Origin: Arion vulgaris
Taxonomy: Eukaryota > Mollusca > Gastropoda > Stylommatophora > Arionidae
Direction: 5' to 3'
Length of the DNA stretch: 64,000 bases
NCBI GenBank assembly: GCA_020796225.1
Contig: CM036775.1
Span: 6,074,393 to 6,138,392 of the forward strand
Shown one piece after another: positions 32,301 through 43,439 of the stretch. Numbering within the stretch: position 1 is the stretch's first letter; each line of letters opens with the position of its first letter. The position numbers and the translations under genes were made by a program. The notes below the pieces were generated by a model. The model was not told where the DNA came from and ran no database searches. It worked only from the letters and a program-made list of their open reading frames with translations.

Positions 32301-35150
32301 TTCTGAACAGCTTCATGGCGACTGTACTAGTCATGCGACCATTACATTCCTCATTCTGAACAGCTTCATGGCGACTGCACTAGTCATGCGACCATTACAT
32401 CCCTCATTCTGAACAGTTTCATGGCGACTGTACTAGTCATGCGACCATTACATTCCTCATTCTGAACAGCTTCATGGCGACTGTACAAATCATGCGACCA
32501 TTACATTCCTCATTCTGAACAGCTTCATGGCGACTGTACTAGTCATGCGACCATTACATTCCTCATTCTGAACAGCTTCATGGCGACTGCACTAGTAATG
32601 CGACCATTACATTCCTCATTCTGAACAGCTTTATGGCGACTGTACAAGTCATGCGGCCATTACATTCCTCATTCTGAACAGCTTCATGGCGACTGCACTA
32701 GTAATGCGACCATTACATTCCTCATTCTGAACAGCTTCATGGCGACTGTACAATCATGCGACCATACATTCCTCATTCTGAACAGCTTCATGACGACTGC
32801 ATAGTCATGCGACCATTACATCCCTCATTCTGAACAGCTTTATGGCGACTGTACTAGTCATGCGACCATTACATTCCTCATTCTAAACAGCTTCATGGCG
32901 ACTGTACAAGTCATGCGACCATTACATTCCTCATTCTGAACAGCTTCATGGCGACTGTACTAGTCATGCGACCATTACATTCCTCATTCTGAACAGCTTC
33001 ATGGCGACTGTACAAGTCATGCGGCCATTACATTCCTCATTCTGAACAGCGTCATGGCGACTGTACTAGTCATGCGACCATTACATTCCTCATTCTGAAC
33101 AGCTTCATGGCGACTGTACAAGTCATGCGACCATTACATTCCTCATTCTGAACAGCTTCAAGGCGACTGTACTAGTCATGCGACCATTACATTCCTCATT
33201 CTGAACAGCTTTATGGCGACTGCACTAGTAATGCGACCATTACATTCCTCATTCTGAACAGCTTCATGGCGACTGTACTAGTCATGCGACCATTACATTC
33301 CTCATTCTGAACAGCTTCATGGCGACTGCACTAGTCATGCGACCATTACATTCCTCATTCTGAACAGCTTCATGGCGACTGTACTAGTCATGCGACCATT
33401 ACATTCCTCATTCTGAACAGCTTCATGGCGACTGCACTAGTCATGCGACCATTACATCCCTCATTCTGAACAGCTTTATGGCGACTGTACTAGTCATGCG
33501 ACCATTACATTCCTCATTCTGAACAGCTTCATGGCGACTGTACAAGTCATGCGACCATTACATTCCTCATTCTGAACAGCTTCATGGCGACTGTACTAGT
33601 CATGCGACCATTACATTCCTCATTCTGAACAGCTTCATGGCGACTGCACTAGTATGCGACCATTACATTCCTCATTCTGAACAGCTTCATGGCGACTGTA
33701 CTAGTCATGCGACCATTACATTCCTCATTCTGAACAGCTTCATGGCGACTGCACTAGTCATGCGACCATTACATTCCTCATTCTGAACAGCTTCATGGCG
33801 ACTGTACTAGTCATGCGACCATTACATTCCTCATTCTGAACAGCTTCATGGCGACTGTGCTAGTCATGCGACCATTACATTCCTCATTCTGAACAGCTTC
33901 ATGGCGACTGTACAAATCATGCGACCATTACATTCCTCATTCTGAACAGCTTCATGGCGACTGACTAGTATGCGACCATTACATTCCTCATTCTGAACAG
34001 CTTCATGGCGACTGCACTAGTCATGCGACCATTACATTCCTCATTCTGAACAGCTTCATGGCGACTGCACTAGTCATGCGACCATTACATTCCTCATTCT
34101 GAACAGCTTCATGGCGACTGACATAGTCATGCGACCATTACATTCCTCATTCTGAACAGCTTCATGGCGACTGTACTAGTCATGCGACCATTACATTCCT
34201 CATTCTGAACAGCTTCATGGCGACTGTACAAGTCATGCGACCATTACATTCCTCATTCTGAACAGCTTCATGGCGACTGTACTAGTCATGCGACCATTAC
34301 ATTCCTCATTCTGAACAGCTTCATGGCGACTGTACTAGTCATGCGACCATTACATTCCTCATTCTGAACAGCTTCATGGCGACTGTACTAGTCATGCGAC
34401 CATTACATTCCTCATTCTGAACAGCTTCATGGCGACTGCACTAGTCATGCGACCATTACATTCCTCATTCTGAACAGCTTCATGGCGACTGTACAAGTCA
34501 TGCGGCCATTACATTCCTCATTCTGAACAGCTTCATGGCGACTGTACTAGTCATGCGGCCATTACATTCCTCATTCTGAACAGCTTCATGGCGACTGTAC
34601 TAGTCATGCGGCCATTACATTCCTCATTCTGAACAGCTTCATGGCGACTGTACTAGTCATGCCATACATCGACGCCATCTACATCTCACCTACATTCTGA
34701 ACAGCTTCATGGCGACTGTACTAGTCATGCGACCATTACATTCCTCATTCTGAACAGCTTCATGGCGACTGCACTAGTCATGCGACCATTACATTCCTCA
34801 TTCTGAACAGCTTCATGGCGACTGTACTAGTCATGCGACCATTACATTCCTCATTCTGAACAGCTTCATGGCGACTGACTAAGTCATGCGACCATTACAT
34901 TCCTCATTCTGAACAGCTTCATGGCGACTGTACTAGTCATGCGACCATTACATTCCTCATTCTGAACAGCTTCATGGCGACTGTGCTAGTCATGCGACCA
35001 TTACATTCCTCATTCTGAACAGCTTTATGGCGACTGACAGTCATGCGACCATTACATTCCTCATTCTGAACAGCTTCATGGCACTGACTAGTCATGCCAT
35101 TACATTCCTTTCTGAACAGCTTCTGCTACTGTACAGTAATGCGACATTAA
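29345..35150. repeat. 53-bp satellite-like array, about 109 copies
   Basis: The monomer is TTCATGGCGACTGTACTAGT followed by CATGCGACCATTACATTCCT and CATTCTGAACAGC. It runs about 5.8 kb in the serpin intron. Variants include GTACAAGTCATGCGGCC and GCACTAGTAATGCG, often appearing in the same local order, which suggests block duplication. Because 53 is not a multiple of 3, ORFs through it change frame each monomer and are artefacts. A single disturbed unit lies at 34660-34690. The right edge decays after about 35050. Confidence 0.97.
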
Positions 35151-35159
35151 TTCTCTTTG

Positions 35160-35740
35160 TAACTTCATGGCACTGTTTGTCATATTTTTAGTTTTTCTGT
35201 TAATTTAAAATTTCACTTTGTAACTTGTGTCCAACTTGTTTGTTCATATTTTTGTTAGTTTTTTCTGTTAATTTTAAAATTTCCTTTGTAACTTGTGACC
35301 AACTTGTTTGTTCATATTTTTGTTAGTTTTTTCTGTTAATTTTAAAATTTCCTTTGTAACTTGTGACCAACTTGTTTGTTCATATTTTTGTTAGTTTTTT
35401 CTGTTAATTTTAAAATGTCCTTTGTAACTTGTGTCCAACTTGTTTGTTCATATTTTTGTTAGTTTTTCTGTTAATTTTAAAATGTCCTTTGTAACTTTGT
35501 CCAACTTGTTTGTTCATATTTTTGTTAGTTTTTCTGTAATTTAAATCCTTTGTAATTTGCCAACTTGTTTGTTCATATTTTTGTTAATTTTTTCTGTTAA
35601 TTTTAAAATGTCCTTTGTAACTTGTGTCCAACTTGTTTGTTCATATTTTGTTATTTTTTCTGTTAATTTTAAAATGTCCTTTGTAACTTGTGCCAAATTG
35701 TTTGATCATATTTTGTTAGTTTTTCTGTAAATTTACAAAA
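35160..35740. repeat. Minisatellite, about 68-bp monomer, 8-9 copies
   Basis: The unit includes TTTGTAACTTGTGTCCAACT, TGTTCATATTTTTGTTAG and CTGTTAATTTTAAAAT. It begins immediately after the 53-bp array, with degenerate sequence between them. Confidence 0.93.
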
Positions 35741-36235
35741 ATATCTTTCTTCTGGGTAACTTGTGACCTTTCTAGGACACTTGTTTGTTATTCAGATCGT
35801 TGGGCACTAACATGACAATAGAATTCTTTTCTTCTGTCTCCTAGATTGAGAGTCTTCGGATTCTCTAATAAGGCAGTTCTGCTCTTAGATTATAACAGTA
35901 TCAGTGCTATGGAACTGTGTAATAGATTCCTCTTCTTCTGAGGTCTGCACTACTTGAGTATTCTGTAGGATATTCTATGTTGTCAATCGTCGCCAGTTCA
36001 CAGGTCATATGTGTCTTTCTTGACATCTAAGTGTAAGTAGGTGTCCATTCTTTTGACTCGGAGATCTGACAGTCGGTAATGAGAATCATGTATATTTGTA
36101 TTATAACAGCTTTTCTTATACTCTGAATCTATATGTAGACTGTAAGCATATTTAGTTATATCCTTCTCTGCAGACTAGTGACGAACATCATTTGTAATTG
36201 GTAAATCATAGTATATTTCAGTAATAATGGTCACC
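35740..36235. other. Unique-looking AT-rich intron sequence
   Basis: No tandem structure and no ORF with a recognisable motif. I looked here for the missing serpin exon and did not find it. Confidence 0.4.
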
Positions 36236-36910
36236 CAGTTTAAACTCGAGTGCCATTACAGAAGAAACTTTATTTCAATAGTCACTTCTCAGGTAAGCTA
36301 TTAGTACGGTAAACAAGACATTTCATTAATGGATACTTTCAGGTAATGTTAGTGAGATAGTTTGTGAGTACAGGGAGAAAACTTTCAATAATGAAGGTCA
36401 CTCTCAGGTAGATGTTAGTAGGTGGTGTAGTACAGGTAAGAACACTTTCATTAATGAGGTCACTTCTCAGTAGATGCTAGTGATAGGGTAATAATGACTT
36501 TCATTAATGAGGTCATTCTCAGGTAGATTTCAGTGAGGTAGGTGTAGTACAGATAGGACACTTTCATTAATAGGTCACTTCTCAGGTAGATGCTAGTGAG
36601 GAGTGTCAGGTAAGAAACTTTATTAATAAGGTCATTCTCAGTGTAGATGCAGTGAGGTAGGTGTAGTACAGGTAAGAACACTTTCATTAATAAGGTAACT
36701 TCTCAGGTATTTGTCAGTGAGGTAGGTGTAGTACAGGTAAGAACACTTTCATTAATAAGGTCACTTCTCATGTAGATGCTAGTGAGGTAGGTGTAGTACA
36801 GGTATAAACATTTTCATTAATAAGGTCACTTCTCAGGTAGATGTCAGTGATGTAGGTGTAGTACAGGTAAGAACACTTTCATTAATAAGGTCACTTCTCA
36901 GGTATTTGTC
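36235..36910. repeat. Minisatellite, about 65-bp monomer, 10 copies
   Basis: The unit includes GTAAGAACACTTTCATTAAT, AAGGTCACTTCTCAGGTAGA and GTGAGGTAGGTGTAGTACAG. Left-hand copies carry many small deletions, right-hand copies are more regular. Confidence 0.93.
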
Positions 36911-37185
36911 AGGAAGTGTTAAATCTCGTTCTTGTGTATCAAGTTGATAAGATGGCTCCAAGAACTCTTTCATTGGTCACAGTATTTATGGCAATATTTT
37001 ACACACTAAGATATTTCATTGACAGTGTCTGTGCCAACTGAGGAGGAAGTGATCTTGCTACTAGAAGAATTTGGTATAAAATGTTGACATTTGTTGGTAA
37101 AGATTCCTGCACAGATGTATGAGCCATGGATAAAATCAAGATACTACAAGAACCATCAGCATGCATATCTCTCGCAGCTCATGAA
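36910..37185. other. Intron sequence between arrays
   Basis: A short open stretch near 37025-37085 (VPTEEEVILLLEEFG) is not serpin-like and ends quickly. No other feature. Confidence 0.3.
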
Positions 37186-37627
37186 ATGTACAGAAATCTT
37201 TGTACAAGTCTAAAGTGCTGAATTCTGTGTACAAGTCTAAAGTGCTAAAATCTGTGTACAAGTCTAAAGTGCTGAAATCGGTGCTCAAGTCTAAAGTGCT
37301 GAAATATATGTACAAGTCTAAAGTGTAGAAATTTGTGTACAAGTCTAAAGTGCTGAATTCTGTGTACAAGTCTAAAGTGCTAAAATCTGTGTACAAGTCT
37401 AAAGTGCTAAAATATGTGTACAAGTCTAAAGTGCTGAAATCTGTGTACAAGTCTAAAGTGCTGAAATATGTGTGCAAGTCTAAAGTGCTAAAATATATGT
37501 ACAGGTCTAAAGTGCTAAGATCTGTGTACAAGTCTAAAGTGCTGAAATATATGTACAAGTCTAAAGTGCTAAGATCTATGTACAAGTCTAAAGTGCAGAA
37601 ATGTGTGTTCAAGTCTAAAGTGCTGTG
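37185..37627. repeat. 27-bp minisatellite, about 16 copies
   Basis: The unit is GTGTACAAGTCTAAAGTGCT plus GAAATCT. 27 is a multiple of 3, so both strands stay open: YKSKVLKSV repeats on + and STLDLYTDF repeats on -. No start context, signal or flanking exon supports a protein. Confidence 0.95.
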
Positions 37628-37734
37628 ACATAATTTCTATTATTCAAAATACGAAAAACTAATTTGTTCACAATTAACTAAGGAACTAGCTATTTAATCA
37701 ACTAACTAATTAACTAACTAATCATCATCATCAG

Positions 37735-38530
37735 GTGCCGTGGTGGCTGGCGTAGGCGATCATGGATCTCCATAAATCTCTGTCGTTGGTGTTTGCTATC
37801 AACTCAGATGTTGACGCTCTACCGTGCTATGAAGTCAGGCTATCCATTTTCTCTCTCTGTCTTTCCCTGTCTCGTCTACCCTCGATTTTACCAGTTGTCA
37901 CAATGTGTTCTAAACCTCGCCTCCTCATCATATGCCCGAGAAATGATGACTGCCTCTTTCTTATATTGATGATAAGCTTTCTCTGTGTCTTGATCTCATT
38001 CAACACCTCAACATTAGTAAATTTAGCAGTCCATGGGATTCTCATCATTCTTTTATAAAACAACATTTCTGTGGCCCTCAGATAATTTTCGATCTGTGTG
38101 TTCATTGTCCATGACTCGCATCCGTATGTCAGTATTGGTTCTATGTAGCACTGAAAACTCGCATTCTGATCGGGATTGACAAGGACTTGTTGCAGATAAT
38201 GCTTCTCATTTTCAGGAATGATGTTTTCGCTTGTCCTGTTCTGCTCTTTATTTCTGATCGGCATCTGCCATCTGATGTTACCAGGACTCCGAGGTATTTA
38301 AATTGCTGCACTTGTCTTAGATCAGTCCCATTTACTGTGATGGTGCATTTTGGCAAAATCTGCTTTTTTGATATAATCATAACTTCTGTCTTCTTAATAT
38401 TTAAACTGAGTCCTTTGTTGTTACTTTCTGTCACAACCTTATCAACTAATTTATGTAGCTCCATTTCATTTCTTGCTATTAAGAAAGTATCATCAGCGTA
38501 ACTAAGAACTAACTGATACACAAACAAATA
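37735..38530 (-). mobile_element. LINE RT C-terminal half, minus strand
   Basis: From 38527 downward: LSYADDTFLIARNEMELHKL (motif C YADD intact), GLSLNIKKTEVMIIS (motif D), QQFKYLGVLVTSDGR (motif E), then in a second frame YIEPILTYGCESWTMNTQIE, RMMRIPWTAKFTNVEVL and NIRKRQSSFLGHMMRRRGLE. The order is right for an ORF2 polymerase from palm to C-terminal domain. One frameshift at about 38200. 5'-truncated before motifs A and B. Confidence 0.88.
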
Positions 38531-38593
38531 AACTAACTAATTAATTAATAAATTAATAATTAACCAAAAAAACTAATTAACTATATAATTGCC

Positions 38594-38624
<31 letters not shown>

Positions 38625-38625
38625 C
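38530..38625. repeat. Simple repeats (AACTAATT-like, then CT dinucleotide)
   Basis: AACTAACTAATTAATT-type sequence, followed by about 15 CT units at 38593-38622. Confidence 0.9.
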
Positions 38626-39630
38626 GTTCTTTTTGGCCATTTTGATAATTCTTATTGTGATATATAAACAGCCGTTGCCAAGAACGCATTTTGATCATTC
38701 TTGTAGTGATATATGAACAGCCGTTGCCAAGAACGTGTTTTGATCACTCTTATAGTGATAACAGCCGTTGCCAAGAACGTGTTTTACGTCACATTGTTCA
38801 GTAACATTTGGAACTCTAGTGCTTATCCTTCGGTGAAGTGTTCGATTTCATCCAGTGTTTACTGTGTTTACTCTCCGCTAGTCTTTTGCTGTCATCAGCC
38901 AACCTACAAGGCAGCAGGTTGCTATTTTCTTTCAGAGTAGCGACCCTTAGACTACCTACCCTCCTTGGCTGATGAGCGTCATCTGCCTAGGTAACCAGTC
39001 TTTTTGAGGCCTACTTAGTATTCCTGCCGTCCAGTTTTGTGTACGGTTTGCTCCGCTAGCCTTCGATTGTCCCCAATCAAACTACAAGGCAGCGGTAGTT
39101 CCCTGTGAGCGGAAACGCGCATTGGATTAAACCTCTGCTGGGCTTTCCAGTTTTGTGCACATTTGGGTGGTCCTCTCACCCTCGCGCCTGTCGCGCCTGC
39201 CATGTCTGCTGCGTCTGCAGTGCCTGATACGCCATCTGCGCCATGCACGTTTGCCCACCGGTGGACCCACCCGTGAATCGTCCGCATGCGTGCTCGCTCT
39301 GCCCTGTTGCCTGCCTCACCATCTCCTTAAGTTCTCACCGTGCTCACATTTGCCTCTAGGCTGTCCGGACCTGGGGCTTAACTCTGACCACCCCTGAGAT
39401 GGACCTACGTCTCTTCACTGGATGCACCTCTCATACTATGTCTATTTGTTCGCTCCCCTCCCCCTTTCATAGCTCGGAGTTTCGCCGCATGCAATTCAAC
39501 TGTGGGCCCTACCATCAGACTCGAGTTTCGCCCCATTTGGGTCGACGACTCTTCTTTGAATGCATGCCTCATCCCTTGATGTTTATCCGTCCAGCTTTTT
39601 CCATCGACCGGGAAAGACAAGCATTAACTA
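38625..39630 (-). repeat. About 1.2-kb interspersed repeat, reverse orientation
   Basis: Tail piece CGATCGTTCTTTTTGGCC at 38623, with an internal threefold repeat of AACAGCCGTTGCCAAGAACG (38670-38785). Then the reverse of the GGGGACAATC block (38860-39120) and of the 72-bp section (39440-39560). The order is the mirror image of 24840-26030. It ends where the I-like LINE coding sequence begins. Confidence 0.65.
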
Positions 39631-41092
39631 GGAGTCACACTCGACAGAAAGCTGACTTGGTGCACCCAGATCGAAAATGCTACGGCAAAAGCGAGGCATA
39701 GGCTAACTATGATGCGTAAACTCGCAGGTTCCACATGGGGAGCAAACGCCAGAATTCTCATGACACTTTACTCTGGTAGAGTGCAACCGATCCTAGAGTA
39801 CGGTATATCAGCGTGGAGCAACGCATCTAACAAGCAATTCGCAAAAGTGAGCAATAGTCAAAACCGGGCATTACGCATCATCACTGGAGCCATGAAGTCC
39901 ACACCCATCAAGGCGATGGAAACAATCACCGGCATCCAACCAATGACTGACCGAAGGGACAAAAAAGTAGTAGTACTTGCGGAAAAACTCAAACGTCTCG
40001 AATCTCATCCAATGCATGAAAGAATGTATGAATTCGGAAAGTGGAGAATACAGAGATCTAACTTCGTTAGAATCTCAAAGGCACTGACCAGAGACCATCC
40101 AGTCCTTTCCAAATGCACAGCCAAACCAATCCCGGCAATCGACAAGTGCCCGCCATGGAAAACCAAAATGCCAGAACTAAAGGAATCAATCCCAGGCATA
40201 CTGAACAAAAGGGTCCAAAAAACCTCGAGAGAAAAATTGCAACAGAAGAGTACATAGAATCAGAGTACCCTGAAAATGAGTGGACGCACGTCTACACGGA
40301 CGGATCGGCAAACAAAGCAATAAGCGATGGCGGAGGAGGAATAGTGCTTAAAATCTCAAAGAAAGTAACGGTCAAGAAAGCGATTGCAACTGGCAAATAC
40401 TCGAATAACTACCGAGCAGAGGCAATCAAAGAAGCGGCCGAAATAATCTTGGAGAGAAGAAGCACTACACGCAACAAGGTCGTGATATTCACCGATGCTC
40501 TATCGGTCATCACGGCACTCAAATGCGTTGACAAAACAGAGATGAATGAGCTCAAAACGTCCCTCACTGAACTAACGAGTTCACTCAAGCGCACCGTCAT
40601 CCAATGGATACCGTCACACTGCAACGTTAGGGAAACGAAGCAGCCGACAAGCTAGCCAAAGAAGGCGGGCGACTACCTCAGACTGATCTCGAGATCGGTT
40701 ATGAGGAAGTCAAAACAACCATCGGTTCCCACTATAGAAGCAAATGGGCAAAAGACCACCCTCAGCACACAGCAAGTGACGGATACTATGGTCTCTCTCG
40801 AAGTGAACAAGTTGCCATACTGCGCCTCCGTACCGGACACAACAAGCTCAGAGCCCACATGTTCCATAAATTTAAAATTGGCACAACTAGCCTGTGCCCC
40901 TGCAAAATGGCAGAAATGACAGCAGAACATGTCTTGCAAGACTGTCAACGGTTAGCAGGTATAAGGAAAGAGTCGTGGCCACAACACACAGAGCTTCGCG
41001 AAAAGCTGTACGGAGGAACGGAGTCCCTAAAAACAACAGTAAAATTCATGATAAAAGTTGGTCCATCAGTCTAGGTCGGAACGCAAGAGAGA
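39630..41092 (+). pseudogene. I-like LINE: RT C-terminus, RNase H and Cys/His tail
   Basis: Starts in LGVTLDRKLTW, then MMRKLAGSTWGANARI, YSGRVQPILEYGISAWS and IITGAMKSTPIKAMETITG. After a frameshift at about 40240 comes a complete-looking RNase H: YTDGSANKAISDGGGG (first Asp), NYRAEAIKEAAEI (Glu), VVIFTDALSVI (Asp) and IQWIPSHCNV (His). After a frameshift at about 40632 come NEAADKLAKEGGR, LRLRTGHNKLRAHM and CPCKMAEMTAEHVLQDC, probably a zinc-binding end, to the stop at 41072. An RNase H after RT is typical of the I clade. Only the 3' half is present, and a GA-rich tail follows at 41085-41098. Confidence 0.88.
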
Positions 41093-41099
41093 GAGAGTC

Positions 41100-41640
41100 A
41101 CTCTGAAATCTGGGTTGTGCGTCTGCAAACTGTGCCTCCTCGTTTTGAAAATAACCGGACGGGCGAGCCAGTCAGCGAACGCTGTTCCCCAGTGTCGATA
41201 ACCAATTGCGTGCCAAGTCTCTAACGGCTGCGCGTGCCTCTTCGCTTATTCACGCGAACGAGGCTCCCAGCGAATAAGGGACAAGGTAGCGTCTGCTATT
41301 AAGACTCGCTCGTTCGCGCGCGCGGTCTTATTGGTGGTGTGTGTGTGTCTGTATATCGGAGTTTCTCGGTCGCGATCTGATACAGTCAGTCTAAAATTTT
41401 AAACGCTCGATGGTGGTGAAAAGGCCCGGCTCTCGCAACGAGCTTGTGGGTCCGCAGGTAGAAACATGGTGTCGTTCTTTGCTTGGCGAGGCGCAAGTTT
41501 TGCCGGCAAAACGGTGGGAAGCGAGCGCTTGGTCGTTGCGCTTCAATTTCGCATTTTCGCCGGGGACGTCGGGATCCGCTCTGCACAGAGCACTGTCTCC
41601 ATACCCCGATCATTGTCGGTCCAGTCTCGTCCATGACAGC
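41100..41640 (+). other. Probable rRNA external transcribed spacer remnant
   Basis: GC-rich, low-repeat sequence leading without a break into the 18S 5' end. By position it fits a 5' external transcribed spacer. I cannot confirm this without an rDNA unit to compare. It is unlike anything else in the window. Confidence 0.5.
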
Positions 41641-41774
41641 TATCTGGTTGATCCTGCAAGTAGTTATATGCTTGTCTCAAAGATTAAGCCATGCATGTCT
41701 AAGTTCACACTGTCTCACGGTGAAACCGCGAATGGCTCATTAAATCAGTCGAGGTTCAATAGATGACACGATCC
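41641..41774 (+). rRNA. 18S rRNA 5' fragment
   Basis: Starts TATCTGGTTGATCCTGC and continues TTATATGCTTGTCTCAAAGA, TTAAGCCATGCATGTCTAAG and GTGAAACCGCGAATGGCTCA, the highly conserved eukaryotic 18S 5' end. After about 134 nt (GATGACACGATCC) it stops and unrelated repeat sequence follows. Small differences from the usual consensus (TATCTGG for TACCTGG, CTGCAAG for CTGCCAG, a missing CCTT) point to a dead dispersed copy. Confidence 0.9.
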
Positions 41775-41779
41775 AGCAA

Positions 41780-43060
41780 CGAAAAGTCTCTGACATGGAT
41801 GAGAGGTGCATCCAGTGACGAAACGTGTGCCCACGAAGGGCGAAGCTCGAAGCCCTGAGGAGGGGGCAAACATTGCCAGCCAGTCAGCAAGAATAAATAA
41901 GACAGGACCGTAACGAATAAAAGTCTACCCTCGTGTCGGTACGAGAGAAGATTGCAGCTGACTCCGCATCGGTGGCCTGGTGCAGATACATGTACTGGGC
42001 AAGGTTTGCCGAGCGCAAAAGAATAAGTTGCGTTTTAGTGCATAACGAAACTACCCGCCCTGGGAAAACCGTGCAAGGTACTGTGCGATTAAAAATTAAC
42101 ATCCCCGGATGAACTGAGGTTGGTGATACCTAACGGAACTGCCAGCCTTGGGGCAACCAGGCAAGGTTCGATTGCAGTCGTAACTAACATCCCTGGAATA
42201 ACTGGAGCGGGTGATGGTGGCGGGCGCAAAATCCTCAGTTGCGTTGATAGCGCCGACTGAAACGACCCTCTACATTGTTTGTACTAGGCCACATGCCGGT
42301 GCCTTTCGAGGTTAATTGCAAATTGCCACGTACCAAAGCGCGTCTAGAAAAGGCTGAGAATGTTCCTTCTCCGGATCAAACTAAAATGTACGGTAAAGCA
42401 AGGCCGACAATGTACGGATCAGACAGGAAGTCCGGGTCCTGAACATTGGCGAAGGCCGATACTTTACACGTGTTTTATACAAGTAAGACGCCGTCCGAGG
42501 ACAAGCTGACAAGCCCCGAGAAATATTTCTCAGTCAGAACGGGCAAAACAGCGTAACTCACTGTCCTGGCATAGATCACAAAGCCCAAATATACGGCAAA
42601 GTTGATCGTAAAGGCGTAGATCCGAAAGGATCATACCTAGGGAAAGTTCACCCTAGTAAATAAAAAGCTGGCTGAAAACGGATGGGCGGGCCTAGTCACC
42701 ATGGGCGCACAATCGTCCCGACGTAGATCACTCCGTTCTTGCCAGTGGACCAATTATACATCACAATAAGAATGACCAAAATTGGCCGTGAAGAACGATC
42801 GCAGAAGAAGAAGAAGAAGTCACTCGGAAATTCGGCTCGTCTCTGTTGCGAGCAGATCCCATCCAGCGTGACTACCTCTGCATCTCTACTTACACCAGAA
42901 TAGCTCTCCCTCGATTCCTACCCGCTTAGCCAGATATGAACCAGTGTGTGTTACCAGGGTCACCACGTGGAGGTGGAGTATGCTCTTGATTAGTGCCAGC
43001 TCACTATTCCTGTCCCGGCGTTGTCCCCATGCGCATATGACCCCATATAATTACCTAACT
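41780..43060. repeat. Composite interspersed repeat, inverted relative to 16860-18290
   Basis: Contains GCGAAGCTCGAAGCCCTGAG (41845, 72-bp section relative), two GAAACTACC/GGAACTGCC..CAGGCAAGGTTCGATT-type repeats (42040-42200), the inverse of 17200-17490 (42210-42500), the tail CGATCGCAGAAGAAGAAGAA (42795-42817) and the block TAGCTCTCCCTCGATTCC (42900-43040). No coding motif. Confidence 0.6.
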
Positions 43061-43115
43061 TGCTAATCAACTAACTAAGCAACTAACTGAATGAAAATCG
43101 TTGCATGTCCTTTAC

Positions 43116-43205
43116 AGGACGTAGCTATCAACAACAGTAAACGAATCGTTGATTTTCTAGGCACCACTTATACGTTCAGTAGTTTGCCATTGCTTTCTCA
43201 ACTGA
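43116..43205 (-). repeat. SINE family D body fragment
   Basis: Matches the SINE in the P element through GATTTTCTAGGCACCACTTA and ACGTTCAGTAGTTTGCCA. No tRNA-like head. Confidence 0.75.
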
Positions 43206-43254
43206 CTACTTAATTTTTTTTTTAACTGATAAGTAACAAGCAGCATGACAATGA

Positions 43255-43420
43255 CGGTTGCTAATGCACTACTCTGACTGGAGTCACAGAACTACACTCA
43301 TGCCTGCATTCTGAGTCATTCATTGAGTATGAGCCGAAAGGTAGAGGCTGTTTCGGTGCGGAGACAATGGACTGAAACACTAACAGAGTCAAGAATTCGC
43401 ACAATTACAGTTATCTTCGT
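43255..43420. repeat. Family F fragment, inverted
   Basis: Contains TGCATTCTGAGTCATTCATT and CAATGGACTGAAACAC, the reverse of the 8400-8510 sequence. Confidence 0.6.
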
Positions 43421-43439
43421 TCCGGGGCACATAGATGTC

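Noticed and set aside
29345..35150. CRISPR-like array
   Set aside because: The units are contiguous 53-bp monomers without unique spacers, and the genome is eukaryotic. It is a satellite/minisatellite.
36460..36687. 75-codon minus-strand ORF
   Set aside because: It runs through the 65-bp array with indels and has no domain.
37025..37085. Possible small exon (VPTEEEVILLLEEFG) as the missing serpin exon
   Set aside because: The sequence does not match the serpin core expected there, and the phases do not fit.
37136..37612. 158-codon minus-strand repeat protein (STLDLY units)
   Set aside because: Product of the 27-bp array. It is equally open on the other strand, with no independent support.
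41410..41766. 118-codon + strand ORF and overlapping frames
   Set aside because: It runs through the 18S rRNA 5' end and its spacer, so it is not protein-coding.
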